Origin: Bdellovibrionales bacterium RBG_16_40_8
Lineage (GTDB): Bacteria; Bdellovibrionota; Bdellovibrionia; Bdellovibrionales; UBA1609
DNA length: 9,264 nucleotides
Assembly: GCA_001769925.1 (NCBI GenBank)
Contig: MEPT01000007.1
Coordinates: 1 to 9,264, forward strand
Direction: 5' to 3'
The notes under the pieces are model-generated. The model made no database searches, was not told the DNA's origin, and worked only from the letters and a program-made list of their open reading frames with translations. How positions within the stretch are numbered: the first letter of the stretch is position 1; each line of letters opens with the position of its first letter. Positions 1-6,300 of this stretch are shown here, one piece after another. The translations under genes were made by a program, and so were the position numbers.

Positions 1-7
1 TAACGTA

Positions 8-292
8 CTACTTTAGAGCCAAAATGAGATTTTCTTGAATTGAGAACCATTTCGTTATGGGCTTTGGTCTAGATATTGCCTGCTGGCTACCAAAGTACAA
101 ATGGTGCTCCAGCGGCTGAGCAAACTCTGTGTGGCTCAAAGCATCCATCCGCATTGAAATCACTCGGCCCGGGAGAAGGTTTAATTCTGACTGTTTTCGT
201 AACTTTCTCACAGATGAATCTGTTAAAATAAAATGAGCCTTCTTGTCGTCGATAACAATGTAATTGGATTTGTTTAGAAATGTGGGCCTCAA
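8..292 (-). CDS. Doubtful hypothetical ORF, 94 aa, unassigned
   Basis: I do not recognise this protein. The reading frame opens with TTG at 292 and has an in-frame stop immediately upstream, so no better start exists in this frame. It would begin 12 bases past the Fic stop codon on the same strand. The predicted product is mixed polar and hydrophobic, with no signal peptide, membrane segment or known motif; it contains the stretch YIVIDDKKAHFILTDSSVRK. A competing overlapping frame starts with ATG at 302, three bases after the Fic stop, and ends at 87 (about 71 codons from that ATG); it also has no recognisable content. The region may be a gene remnant or non-coding. Neither frame can be chosen with confidence, and nothing else is visible in 1-304. 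Confidence 0.22.
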   Translation of the reverse strand: MRPTFLNKSNYIVIDDKKAHFILTDSSVRKLRKQSELNLLPGRVISMRMDALSHTEFAQPLEHHLYFGSQQAISRPKPITKWFSIQENLILALK

Positions 293-304
293 TCAATCTC
301 ATAG

Positions 305-1399
305 TCACGAAGTCTTGGTGTTCCCTATTCCAACAAAGTTGGGTTGATGAAGAGATTTACGGATCTGGTAGATTCTGGCTTTAGATTCACCTTTTGCTTT
401 AAGTGCGCGCTTCTTTAACAGCGTGGCGATGTCTCGCTCCAGTGTGCGGCGCGGAACATCGGGCATCCACGCAACCACATCCTGGATGGAAAACTCATCT
501 TGCTTTTTGGCGTGAGCTAAAATCTTGCGATGTCTGGCCTCTGGAGTTTTTCCGGCGCTTTCGCGCAAAAGCTTACGGCCCTCTTCGACAACTTCTTCGG
601 CGGACACGGCAAAGCATTCGGCCAGAAATTCTAAAATTGGGTGCAACGATACCAGCGAACGACTTTGGCGAATGGCCGCGTAGTAGCGGTCACGGCCACG
701 CATGATGGCGGTCTCACTGGGTACGAACCTCACGAGGCGCTGACCGCCCAACAAGAGTAGCAGATGCTGCATGAGCCGCACCGTGCGGCCATTGCCGTCG
801 GCAAAGGGATGTATCGACACTGCGATAAAATGAAAAGCAAATGCTCTGGCAAAAGAGCTCATGTCTTTGGTGTCATCAAGCCAGCGCCAGAGATCATCGA
901 GCAGGTCTTTAAGTTCATGTGGCTGCGGGCACTCGTCAATTTTCTCGCCGGTGACGGCATTAACGATAGACACGGGTATCGTGCGAACGCTACCGCACTG
1001 TCTTTTTTCGATCAACCCTTGAGTCACTAGCTTTTGTAGGTCGCACATATCAGCAACTCTAAGGGGCCTAGAATCTTCGATCAGGCGTTCCACGTAATCG
1101 AGGGCTTCGTGATAGTTCTGTATTTCCTTAACGTCCTTCTTAGAGCCTGCTACGCGCTTACCCTGAAGGAGGGCTGTGACTTCACTCTCACCGAGATTGT
1201 TGCCTTCAATCTGATTGGAATAGGTGATGGCCCGCACCTTGGCTTTTCGCAGGAGTTTTACTTCTTGCGGGGTTCCCAGGTACTCATCCAAAAAGGGCTT
1301 GGTTTCAGCGATACGCATGAGCGATTTTACCAGGTTGTCCGTATGAACAACCTCGTGGGGAATCTTCAGACGGCTGAGGTGGGGGTATCTTGAATCCAT
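305..1399 (-). CDS. Fic family AMPylase-type protein, class II, with C-terminal winged helix
   Basis: This 364-residue protein is a cytoplasmic Fic-domain enzyme, a family that usually transfers AMP from ATP to a protein hydroxyl group. The catalytic motif HPFADGNGRTVR is complete at residues 197-208, with the catalytic His197 and the phosphate-binding GNGR. An inhibitory helix motif of the S/TxxxE(G/N) type, SNQIEG, lies at 61-66, before the Fic core. That makes it a self-inhibited class II Fic, with Glu65 expected to block the ATP gamma-phosphate site, so no separate antitoxin is needed. Residues about 288-346 look like a winged helix (FSIQDVVAWMPDVPRRTLERDIATLLKKRAL), which suggests DNA binding. 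The ATG at 1399 is chosen because it keeps the Fic N-terminal region and the inhibitory motif. It has no Shine-Dalgarno sequence and lies about six bases from a -10 box, so the mRNA may be leaderless. The gene is much richer in GC than its neighbours, consistent with transfer. The target protein is unknown. Confidence 0.93.
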   Translation of the reverse strand: MDSRYPHLSRLKIPHEVVHTDNLVKSLMRIAETKPFLDEYLGTPQEVKLLRKAKVRAITYSNQIEGNNLGESEVTALLQGKRVAGSKKDVKEIQNYHEALDYVERLIEDSRPLRVADMCDLQKLVTQGLIEKRQCGSVRTIPVSIVNAVTGEKIDECPQPHELKDLLDDLWRWLDDTKDMSSFARAFAFHFIAVSIHPFADGNGRTVRLMQHLLLLLGGQRLVRFVPSETAIMRGRDRYYAAIRQSRSLVSLHPILEFLAECFAVSAEEVVEEGRKLLRESAGKTPEARHRKILAHAKKQDEFSIQDVVAWMPDVPRRTLERDIATLLKKRALKAKGESKARIYQIRKSLHQPNFVGIGNTKTS

Positions 1400-1404
1400 G
1401 ACAT

Positions 1405-1433
1405 ATTGTCCGCCATTTGTCCGCCACTGTCAA
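1405..1433 (-). promoter_or_regulatory. Sigma-70-type promoter of the Fic gene
   Basis: Read on the minus strand, a perfect -35 box TTGACA (1433-1428) is followed by a 17-base spacer and the -10 box GACAAT (1410-1405), which matches 4 of 6 consensus bases. A start point six or seven bases further on would fall at 1399-1398, on the Fic ATG itself. This predicts a leaderless or almost leaderless mRNA. The promoter is overlapped by the repeats described in the next entry. Confidence 0.6.
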
Positions 1434-1445
1434 GGTGGCGGGCAA
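1406..1445 (-). promoter_or_regulatory. Three-copy operator-like repeat over the Fic promoter
   Basis: The 10-mer TGGCGGACAA occurs twice as direct repeats on the minus strand (1426-1417 and 1415-1406), 11 bases apart, about one helical turn. A third copy with one mismatch, TGGCGGGCAA, lies on the plus strand at 1436-1445 and forms a perfect 7-bp inverted repeat (CCGCCAC 1421-1427, GTGGCGG 1435-1441) with the nearest direct copy. The copies cover the spacer and -10 box and flank the -35 box, a position that suits a repressor. The C-terminal winged helix of the adjacent Fic protein is the obvious candidate to bind here, but that is inference. Confidence 0.55.
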
Positions 1446-1513
1446 GGCTCATGTGGACCAAGGCTCGACGCTCTAGGCTTGGTTGAAATTTTAATACTGA
1501 ATCGCTGGGTCTT

Positions 1514-1972
1514 TTAAGAGATTAAATCCGCTAGGTCATCCAGGGGAGAAAAATGAATTTCCAGATCTCCAATTTTTCTCTTATAGGCTTTTGTAATATT
1601 CGCAGATACAACAATATTTCTACCTTTTTTATATTTGGATCTGAAAATTTCAAGGCTGTTTGGTTTGAAGCCTGTGTCCTTCCATTTACATTCGATAGTG
1701 ACAATTTCGTTTTTTCTATTAAAAATAAAATCAATTTCATGCTTTTGTTTGTCTCGCCAATATTGTGGCCTAAAATCGCGGGCTATAAGTTCGTTGAGCA
1801 CAAGATGCTCCCAGAGATAGCCGTAGTCTTCGCTGCGTAAATTGTCCCAACCTTTGAAGTAACAAACAAATCCGGTATCAAATCCATAAACTTTAGGACT
1901 AGAAATAATTTCCTTATTTTTATTGGTATAAAAAGGTTTAAGTACGTAAGCTAAATTTGTCGCCTCCAACAC
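1514..1972 (-). pseudogene. DUF4143 C-terminal fragment of a broken AAA/DUF4143 ATPase
   Basis: This 152-codon frame from a GTG at 1972 is the C-terminal part of a DUF4143-type ATPase, the domain that follows an AAA_14 nucleotide-binding domain in one polypeptide. Family-like features include KVYGFDTGFVCYFKGWDNLR, the segment YGYLWEHLVLNEL, and a PD-(D/E)XK-like core with YWRDKQKHEIDFIF and, further on, EIVTIECKW. In the same frame upstream of the GTG the sequence still reads EANSFSGPADVSRTTVKNYLN, the family's helix-turn-helix linker. The GTG is therefore probably not a real start but a point inside the ancestral frame. No Shine-Dalgarno sequence precedes it. It follows the N-terminal fragment by two bases. 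The stretch is very AT-rich (13 of 60 bases are G or C in 1681-1740). Confidence 0.85.
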
Positions 1973-1974
1973 AT

Positions 1975-2418
1975 TTAAGTAGTTTTTAACAGTCGTTCGG
2001 CTGACATCGGCGGGGCCGGAAAAACTGTTCGCTTCAATACTGGTGTCAAATGAATGTTAACTTTTCTGCCAGTCAACGTATCTTTGAACTTTTTTGAGGC
2101 CCCCAATGTTGAGGATCCAGTCGCGATAATCGAAACGTTTTTATAGTGATCAGCAGCAATTTTTAAAAGTTCAGAGGGATTCTGTAAGCGTTGAATTTCA
2201 TCGAGAATAATTCGCCGGCTAGTCATTAATGACAAAAAATATTCAGGATCCTCCAGGCGATGTCTTACGCTAGGCAACTCACAATCAAAATATTCGACAT
2301 TTTCGAGGGATTGACAAAGTGAAGTTTTACCAACTCGCCTTACGCCATTCAACCAGACGATGTTTTTTTGGCTCCAGGCGCGTTCAATTTTATTGATCCA
2401 GTAAGGTCTTTCTATCAT
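1975..2418 (-). pseudogene. AAA ATPase N-terminal fragment of a broken AAA/DUF4143 ATPase
   Basis: This 147-codon frame carries the nucleotide-binding domain of an AAA_14-type ATPase: Walker A GVRRVGKT at residues 25-32, Walker B RIILDEIQ at about 69-76, and a sensor-like IATGSS at 98-103. Up to residue 128 (NIHLTPVL) it follows the family. The last 19 residues (KRTVFPAPPMSAERLLKTT) are out-of-frame translation of sequence that, one frame over, encodes the conserved linker of the downstream fragment. The break therefore lies near 2035-2042. Compared with intact relatives as I recall them, about 100 residues between the ATPase core and the DUF4143 linker are missing and the frame is shifted. 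The cellular role of the family is not well established. A 41-bp palindrome ends three bases before the ATG, and no Shine-Dalgarno sequence is visible. Confidence 0.85.
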
Positions 2419-2420
2419 TT

Positions 2421-2461
2421 AATCATAATTGCATTTAGTTATACTAAATGCAATTATGATT
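2421..2461. repeat. 41-bp perfect AT-rich palindrome at the ATPase start
   Basis: Two perfect 19-base arms (2421-2439, AATCATAATTGCATTTAGT, and its complement at 2443-2461) flank a 3-base centre. The palindrome begins three bases upstream of the ATPase-fragment ATG and lies about 60 bases past the chemoreceptor stop. Read on the minus strand its centre contains TATAAC, a good -10 candidate, so it could be promoter plus operator of the ATPase gene. It has no T-run on either side, which argues against a standard terminator. It could also be the end of a mobile segment. Confidence 0.8.
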
Positions 2462-2519
2462 TCACTGTCCAATCCCCAGCATTTATCGCTAGAATCTTTT
2501 AAAGAGCAATGTCACTAGC

Positions 2520-4172
2520 TTAAGCCGCATTTAGGTTTACAGAATCCTCAGAAGATTTGTCTTCATCACTATAACTGTCGCTCATTGATTCTTCAGTAGT
2601 GTCATTGTTACCATGAATAGTCTCTTGCAGATCAGTCATAACAGCACTTAAATTCTTAACTATTTGCGATAGCTGTTGCGACACCGCCATGCCTTCTTCT
2701 GACATTCGATGATTGATTTGCGTCTTATCACTTACTTGCATTATCGCTATAGAAACTTCAGTCACCCCTCGCGACTGCTCTTGTGAGGCGTTAGCAATAC
2801 TATTGGCTAAAGAATTGGCGGTTTGTGAAAGGTTCACGATCTCTTTTAACAAGTTAGCACAACGTTTTAGAATATTGCTGCTATTATCGATTTCTTTTTG
2901 ATTAACTGCTGCTACAAAGTTTACTCGCTGCTCAGATTCTTGCACCAACGATTTTACTTTTTCAATACTGCTATTAAGTAACGAACTGATCTCGTTAGCA
3001 GCGCCACCACTTCTCTTTGCTAAAGTGCCGATTTCGCCTGCTACGACAGCAAAGCCCTTACCATGCTCGCCGGCACGTGCCGCTTCAACTGACGCGTTAA
3101 AAGACAAAAGTTTTGTTTGAAAAACGATATCATTTATCACTGCAGTTTTGCTTGATATCTCAGTTATGATATTTACCACATTATTAAACTCGCTCCTGAC
3201 CTTTTTCGCCTCTTCTATAAATTCAAGGCTGCTACTATTAACCTTGCCAAAAGCATTAATCATCTGTTCAACTGCGCCGTACCCCTCGTTTGCCTTCGCT
3301 AAGCTTTTTGACGATGCATCGCTAGAATTTTTCGCATCGTCTGAATTGCGATTAACCATGCTACTTATTTCTTCGATGGCAGATGTCGTTTCGCATAAAG
3401 ATGCTGACTGCGATGATGAAGCCGTCGATAACTCGCTATTTGCACCCAAAATCTTATCTGAAATATCGCGACATTCTCTAGCATAATCGGCAAGACGCGC
3501 TACAATCACGTTTAACCTACGTGTAAAGGCAATCGAAAAGATCAAGCCCATGCCAGTTGCAAAAATAAAACCTACGGCGATCAAACCTATTGTTATGTAA
3601 TTGCCCATTTTTGCAGTTTTCTCTGCCTGCTGAACCAAATCATTAGAATGTTTTCTGGCTAAATCTGCGGCCTCTGTATAAACTTTCGCATAGGCTTCAG
3701 CTGTGCCTTTGAGATCTGTGAACAACAATTTATGCAATTCTTCAGGCTTGGTTGACGGCTTATCAATCATTTCTGCTAAACGCTGTACTGTAGAAGTCAT
3801 TTCTTTCCAACGGGCTGACATGTCTTTTTGCTGACGCCGCTCATCATCTGAACTAGCGTTGGTCGCAAAAATGCTGTCTACCATTTCATACTGATCTTTT
3901 ATATCGCTAATTTGCCCAAGAAGATCTTTTTTTTCTTCGGCTGTTACACCAGCGCTGCCTAAATAAAGAGCTCGATTCATAAGGTCTACGCCACTTTGCC
4001 TAAAGACTTGCAAAACCTCAGTTGACAACAAGTTTAGTTGATTTACATGTTCGTAATGACGTGTGACCTTTCGATTGTTGCTCCAATTAAAAAGACTAAT
4101 GATCGGCAACAGTAGCGCCACGCCCATAAAAGAGGCTACCATCTTTACACGAATACTAACTTTTCTATTCAT
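2520..4172 (-). CDS. Methyl-accepting chemotaxis protein
   Basis: This 550-residue inner-membrane chemoreceptor senses a periplasmic signal and controls the CheA kinase through CheW. It has a basic N-terminus, a first membrane segment at about 11-27, a periplasmic domain of about 160 mostly helical residues (four-helix-bundle style), a second membrane segment at about 192-216, and a HAMP-like stretch with a long coiled coil after it. The conserved hairpin tip that binds CheA/CheW is at about 343-391 ([29 protein letters not shown] in two overlapping parts, residues 346-374). The tip has QTKLL and [12 protein letters not shown] where enteric receptors have QTNLL and [11 protein letters not shown]. 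The tail is acidic and serine-rich (about 520-545) and lacks an NWETF-type tether for CheR/CheB. The ATG at 4172 keeps the usual short basic lead; an internal ATG at residue 11 is an alternative. The ligand is not apparent. The gene sits downstream of phoH2 behind its own sigma-28-like promoter. Confidence 0.95.
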   Translation of the reverse strand: MNRKVSIRVKMVASFMGVALLLPIISLFNWSNNRKVTRHYEHVNQLNLLSTEVLQVFRQSGVDLMNRALYLGSAGVTAEEKKDLLGQISDIKDQYEMVDSIFATNASSDDERRQQKDMSARWKEMTSTVQRLAEMIDKPSTKPEELHKLLFTDLKGTAEAYAKVYTEAADLARKHSNDLVQQAEKTAKMGNYITIGLIAVGFIFATGMGLIFSIAFTRRLNVIVARLADYARECRDISDKILGANSELSTASSSQSASLCETTSAIEEISSMVNRNSDDAKNSSDASSKSLAKANEGYGAVEQMINAFGKVNSSSLEFIEEAKKVRSEFNNVVNIITEISSKTAVINDIVFQTKLLSFNASVEAARAGEHGKGFAVVAGEIGTLAKRSGGAANEISSLLNSSIEKVKSLVQESEQRVNFVAAVNQKEIDNSSNILKRCANLLKEIVNLSQTANSLANSIANASQEQSRGVTEVSIAIMQVSDKTQINHRMSEEGMAVSQQLSQIVKNLSAVMTDLQETIHGNNDTTEESMSDSYSDEDKSSEDSVNLNAA

Positions 4173-4179
4173 AGCAATT

Positions 4180-4206
4180 CAGTCGGCATTTGATTTGAAA
4201 ATCTTA
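4180..4206 (-). promoter_or_regulatory. Sigma-28-like promoter candidate for the chemoreceptor gene
   Basis: Read on the minus strand, TAAGATTT (4206-4199) is followed by exactly 11 bases and then GCCGACTG (4187-4180). Against the enteric FliA consensus TAAAGTTT-N11-GCCGATAA this matches 6 of 8 and 5 of 8 bases. The spacing equals that of the much better site upstream of the PilZ gene, and chemoreceptors are classic sigma-28 targets. A start point seven bases on would lie at or next to the ATG (4172), leaving almost no leader. That is a weakness unless translation starts at the internal ATG or is leaderless. Confidence 0.4.
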
Positions 4207-4225
4207 AGATTGCCATATCGCGACA

Positions 4226-4241
4226 TTTCATAATTATGAAA
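4226..4241. repeat. 16-bp palindrome in the phoH2-chemoreceptor gap
   Basis: TTTCATAATTATGAAA is a perfect palindrome without a spacer, between the PhoH2 stop (4281) and the chemoreceptor promoter candidate. A second, 12-bp palindrome AATCTTAAGATT lies at 4200-4211 and overlaps the -35 element of that candidate. Both could be dimer operators. The sequence is AT-rich, so short palindromes also arise by chance. Confidence 0.4.
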
Positions 4242-4280
4242 CTATTGAGCTAACTAACATGTAGAGGCAAATAAAAATGT

Positions 4281-5636
4281 TTATAAGATATTTGCCGCAA
4301 GCTCTGCTAGTGCTGAACGCTCGCCTTTAGTCAGTGTCATGTGAGCTGAAATCGGTTGATTTTTAAAACGCTCTACTGAGTACGTAAGCCCTGAGTTCGC
4401 AGAATCTACATAAGGATTATCAATTTGATAACAATCACCAGTAAGAACAACTTTTGTACCCTGACCCGCGCGCGTGACTATCGTTTTAATTTCGTGTGGC
4501 GTAAGGTTCTGTGCTTCGTCAACAATGAGATATTGATTTGGTATCGAGCGACCACGAATATATGTTAACGGCTCAATATTCACCATGCCTTGATTAATTA
4601 ATTCGCGGGCGCGCCCAGAAGCTTTTTTATCTGAACCCATTAAAAATTCAATATTGTCAAATATGGGTTGCATCCAGGGATTTAGCTTTTGCTCAACATC
4701 GCCTGGCAAGTACCCTATATCTCTACCCATCGGAAAAATTGGTCTACTAACTAAAAGCCGGTGAAAAGTACCTTCATCGAGAGTCTTGTAAAGCCCTGCC
4801 GCTAGCGCTAAAAGCGTTTTACCGGTGCCCGCCTTACCAACTAACGAAACAAATAAAATTTCATCGTTTAATAAACAATCTAAGGCGAAGCTTTGCTCTA
4901 CGTTACGCGGGTGAATACCCCAAATACTTTCAGCTGGAGTAATAAGCGGTACCACGCGGTTTAGTTTTACATCAAAACGACCAATTGCGCTGTGATTAGC
5001 ATTAGAGCTATCACGCATAATTAAGTATTGATTAGCTATTGGCGTATATATTTCTTCGGGCAGTTGTAACGATTTTTCTTTGTAGAACGTGTCTATCATT
5101 TCAGGATTAACATCAAGTTCAAACATGCCTTCATAAAGCTCTTCGACGTCAGAACTATCTGGTCGATAATCAACAGCAATAATCCCAAACACATCAGCTT
5201 TTATACGAAGGTTAATGTCTTTCGTAACCAGCTCAACCGACGCACTCGGAAATTGCCGCTGCAGAAGCATTGCCTTACCCAAAATACGGTTGTCAGCTTT
5301 AATTTGGTCAAAATCTTTTGGTAGTCCGTTGTCGCTACCCGTGTCTGTTGTTACATAAACGCGAGAATTAATTTTTTCGATGTAGACGCCTTCGGCAAGA
5401 GAACCTTGTGCTCGTAAAAGATCCATATACCTACTAAACTGACGGGCATTACGACCGTTCTCACCTAAGTCACGTTTAAAGCGATCGATCTCTTCAATCA
5501 CCACAAACGGGATATAAATATCAGCGTTTTGGAATTTATTGACAGCTAGCGCGTCAAATAAAATAACGTTTGTGTCAACGACGATCTTTCTACCTTTGTC
5601 TTCATTTTTCTTAGTAGTCATTGCACTATTCGACAT
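4281..5636 (-). CDS. phoH2: PIN-PhoH fusion protein (PhoH2/YlaK-type RNase-ATPase)
   Basis: This 451-residue cytoplasmic protein joins a PIN nuclease domain to a PhoH ATPase. Studied members of this family act on RNA with ATP-dependent unwinding and cleavage. The PIN domain covers about 17-155 and shows the acidic active-site pattern: Asp21 in VVDTNVILFDAL, Glu48/Glu49 in VVIEEIDRFKRD, Asp115 in KADNRIL and Asp140 in LVTKDINLRIKA. The PhoH domain covers about 235-451, with Walker A GKAGTGKT at 267-274, Walker B LIVDEAQ at 370-376, and the family signature TGDCYQIDNPYVDSANSGL from 399. Both domains look complete and active, and the length is normal for the fusion. The ATG at 5636 is preceded only by a weak purine stretch (GGAA); ATG at residue 6 is an alternative. 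The gene starts 21 bases after the PilZ gene stop, so the two are almost certainly one transcript from the sigma-28 promoter at 6222-6248. Confidence 0.95.
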   Translation of the reverse strand: MSNSAMTTKKNEDKGRKIVVDTNVILFDALAVNKFQNADIYIPFVVIEEIDRFKRDLGENGRNARQFSRYMDLLRAQGSLAEGVYIEKINSRVYVTTDTGSDNGLPKDFDQIKADNRILGKAMLLQRQFPSASVELVTKDINLRIKADVFGIIAVDYRPDSSDVEELYEGMFELDVNPEMIDTFYKEKSLQLPEEIYTPIANQYLIMRDSSNANHSAIGRFDVKLNRVVPLITPAESIWGIHPRNVEQSFALDCLLNDEILFVSLVGKAGTGKTLLALAAGLYKTLDEGTFHRLLVSRPIFPMGRDIGYLPGDVEQKLNPWMQPIFDNIEFLMGSDKKASGRARELINQGMVNIEPLTYIRGRSIPNQYLIVDEAQNLTPHEIKTIVTRAGQGTKVVLTGDCYQIDNPYVDSANSGLTYSVERFKNQPISAHMTLTKGERSALAELAANIL

Positions 5637-5657
5637 GAGTTCCGGTCATAAGTATAG

Positions 5658-6197
5658 TTATTTTTTTAATCCTGAAACCATAACGTCGCCCCTATCTTTT
5701 TCTAGGCTAGCGCTTACCGTTTCAATAAATTTAACGAAATGAAATAACGCCTCATCATTAACTGTGCCTCGAAGAAAATTTGCGCCATGACGGTGCGCGG
5801 CCTCACCAGCTAAAGCTCGCTGGTTTTGCACTTGAGCTACGAACGGAAAATAAACATCGTGGCTTAGATATACTCTCATAGCAATTTCGTCGCCCTTTTT
5901 ATAATGACCATATTTTGCTGACATATCAAATGCTATACCGTCTGCAGAAATGTCATAAACTTCTACCTTTAGCAGACCACCTTTTGCTCCTGGGCGCGCT
6001 GGCACAACAACAAATGCCCCAATAAAACCCGTGAGAATAGTACGACGCACCTTGCGCCTCTCATCATTTATGATGGCTTCGCGACGTTCTGTCATGTCAA
6101 CAACTGGCGCTGCTTTCTTAGAAGTATTTATATTTTTTGACATTTTATTTTTTCGTTTTCGATGACGGCTCAGATCGATCACATTGTTTTTAAACAT
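5658..6197 (-). CDS. PilZ domain protein, predicted c-di-GMP receptor
   Basis: This 179-residue protein has a basic, probably disordered N-terminus (about 1-35) followed by a single PilZ domain (about 38-165). Both c-di-GMP-binding motifs are present: an RxxxR element in ERRKVRRT (Arg47/48 and Arg51/52) and DxSxxG as DISADG at 82-87, with a family-like HRHGANF at 135-141. It should therefore bind the second messenger. No output domain is fused, so it probably acts by contacting a partner protein. No signal peptide or membrane segment is present, so it is cytoplasmic. The ATG at 6197 is supported by a strong GGGGAGGG Shine-Dalgarno, while the internal ATG at residue 19 has none. It is the first gene of a PilZ-phoH2 operon behind a sigma-28-type promoter, which suggests a role in motility or in a flagellum-linked switch. 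YcgR-type flagellar brakes are known PilZ proteins, but this one lacks the extra YcgR N-terminal domain. Confidence 0.93.
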   Translation of the reverse strand: MFKNNVIDLSRHRKRKNKMSKNINTSKKAAPVVDMTERREAIINDERRKVRRTILTGFIGAFVVVPARPGAKGGLLKVEVYDISADGIAFDMSAKYGHYKKGDEIAMRVYLSHDVYFPFVAQVQNQRALAGEAAHRHGANFLRGTVNDEALFHFVKFIETVSASLEKDRGDVMVSGLKK

Positions 6198-6205
6198 ATC
6201 CCCAG

Positions 6206-6213
6206 CCCTCCCC
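6206..6213 (-). promoter_or_regulatory. Strong ribosome binding site of the PilZ gene
   Basis: On the minus strand GGGGAGGG ends eight bases before the ATG at 6197. It decides the start of the PilZ gene in favour of this ATG over the internal one. It is the clearest Shine-Dalgarno sequence in the window; most other genes here have weak ones or none. The predicted sigma-28 start point lies directly upstream, giving a leader of roughly 17-19 bases. Confidence 0.7.
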
Positions 6214-6221
6214 TGTGATCT

Positions 6222-6248
6222 TTATCGGCATAAAATGTCTCAACTTTA
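6222..6248 (-). promoter_or_regulatory. Sigma-28 (FliA-type) promoter of the PilZ-phoH2 operon
   Basis: Read on the minus strand, TAAAGTTG (6248-6241) is followed by an 11-base spacer and then GCCGATAA (6229-6222). The enteric flagellar sigma-28 consensus is TAAAGTTT-N11-GCCGATAA, so the site matches 15 of 16 defined bases with exact spacing. It lies 25 bases upstream of the PilZ start and points at it, with a good ribosome binding site just after the predicted start point. A match this complete in a 103-base intergenic gap is very unlikely by chance. Confidence 0.82.
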
Positions 6249-6300
6249 GCCATTATTAGTGGTAGAGTCCGATTTGTGAATTATGGCGGAATAGTAAAAA

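Noticed and set aside
8..308. Short ORF after the Fic gene as an antitoxin for it
   Set aside because: The Fic protein carries its own inhibitory motif (SNQIEG, residues 61-66), so a class I antitoxin is not expected, and neither overlapping frame contains an S/TxxxE(G/N) helix in a suitable context.
403..1393. Plus-strand open frames at 403-705, 764-1030 and 1109-1393
   Set aside because: They lie wholly antisense to the Fic gene, whose full catalytic motif is certain, and their products show no family features.
1443..1466. Direct repeat CAAGGCTC (1443-1450 and 1459-1466)
   Set aside because: Only two 8-base copies, with no link to a gene end or a second motif; plausible by chance.
1457..1483. 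ACCAAG / CTTGGT inverted repeat as a terminator after the ATPase remnant
   Set aside because: The stem is only six base pairs with a 15-base loop and no following T-run on the minus strand.
1514..1972. A free-standing DUF4143 protein starting at GTG 1972
   Set aside because: Conserved family sequence continues in the same frame upstream of that codon, and there is no ribosome binding site, so the codon is internal to a broken gene.
2713..3486. Plus-strand frames at 2713-2901 and 3148-3486
   Set aside because: They are antisense to the conserved chemoreceptor signalling domain and their hydrophobic, repetitive products are typical shadow translations.
5539..5742. Plus-strand 67-codon frame across the PilZ-phoH2 junction
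   Set aside because: Antisense to both well-supported genes and their 21-bp gap; no recognisable content or ribosome binding site.
6249..6300. A promoter for the TonB-like gene
   Set aside because: I could not find a -35/-10 pair with acceptable spacing; only a weak ribosome binding site is visible.
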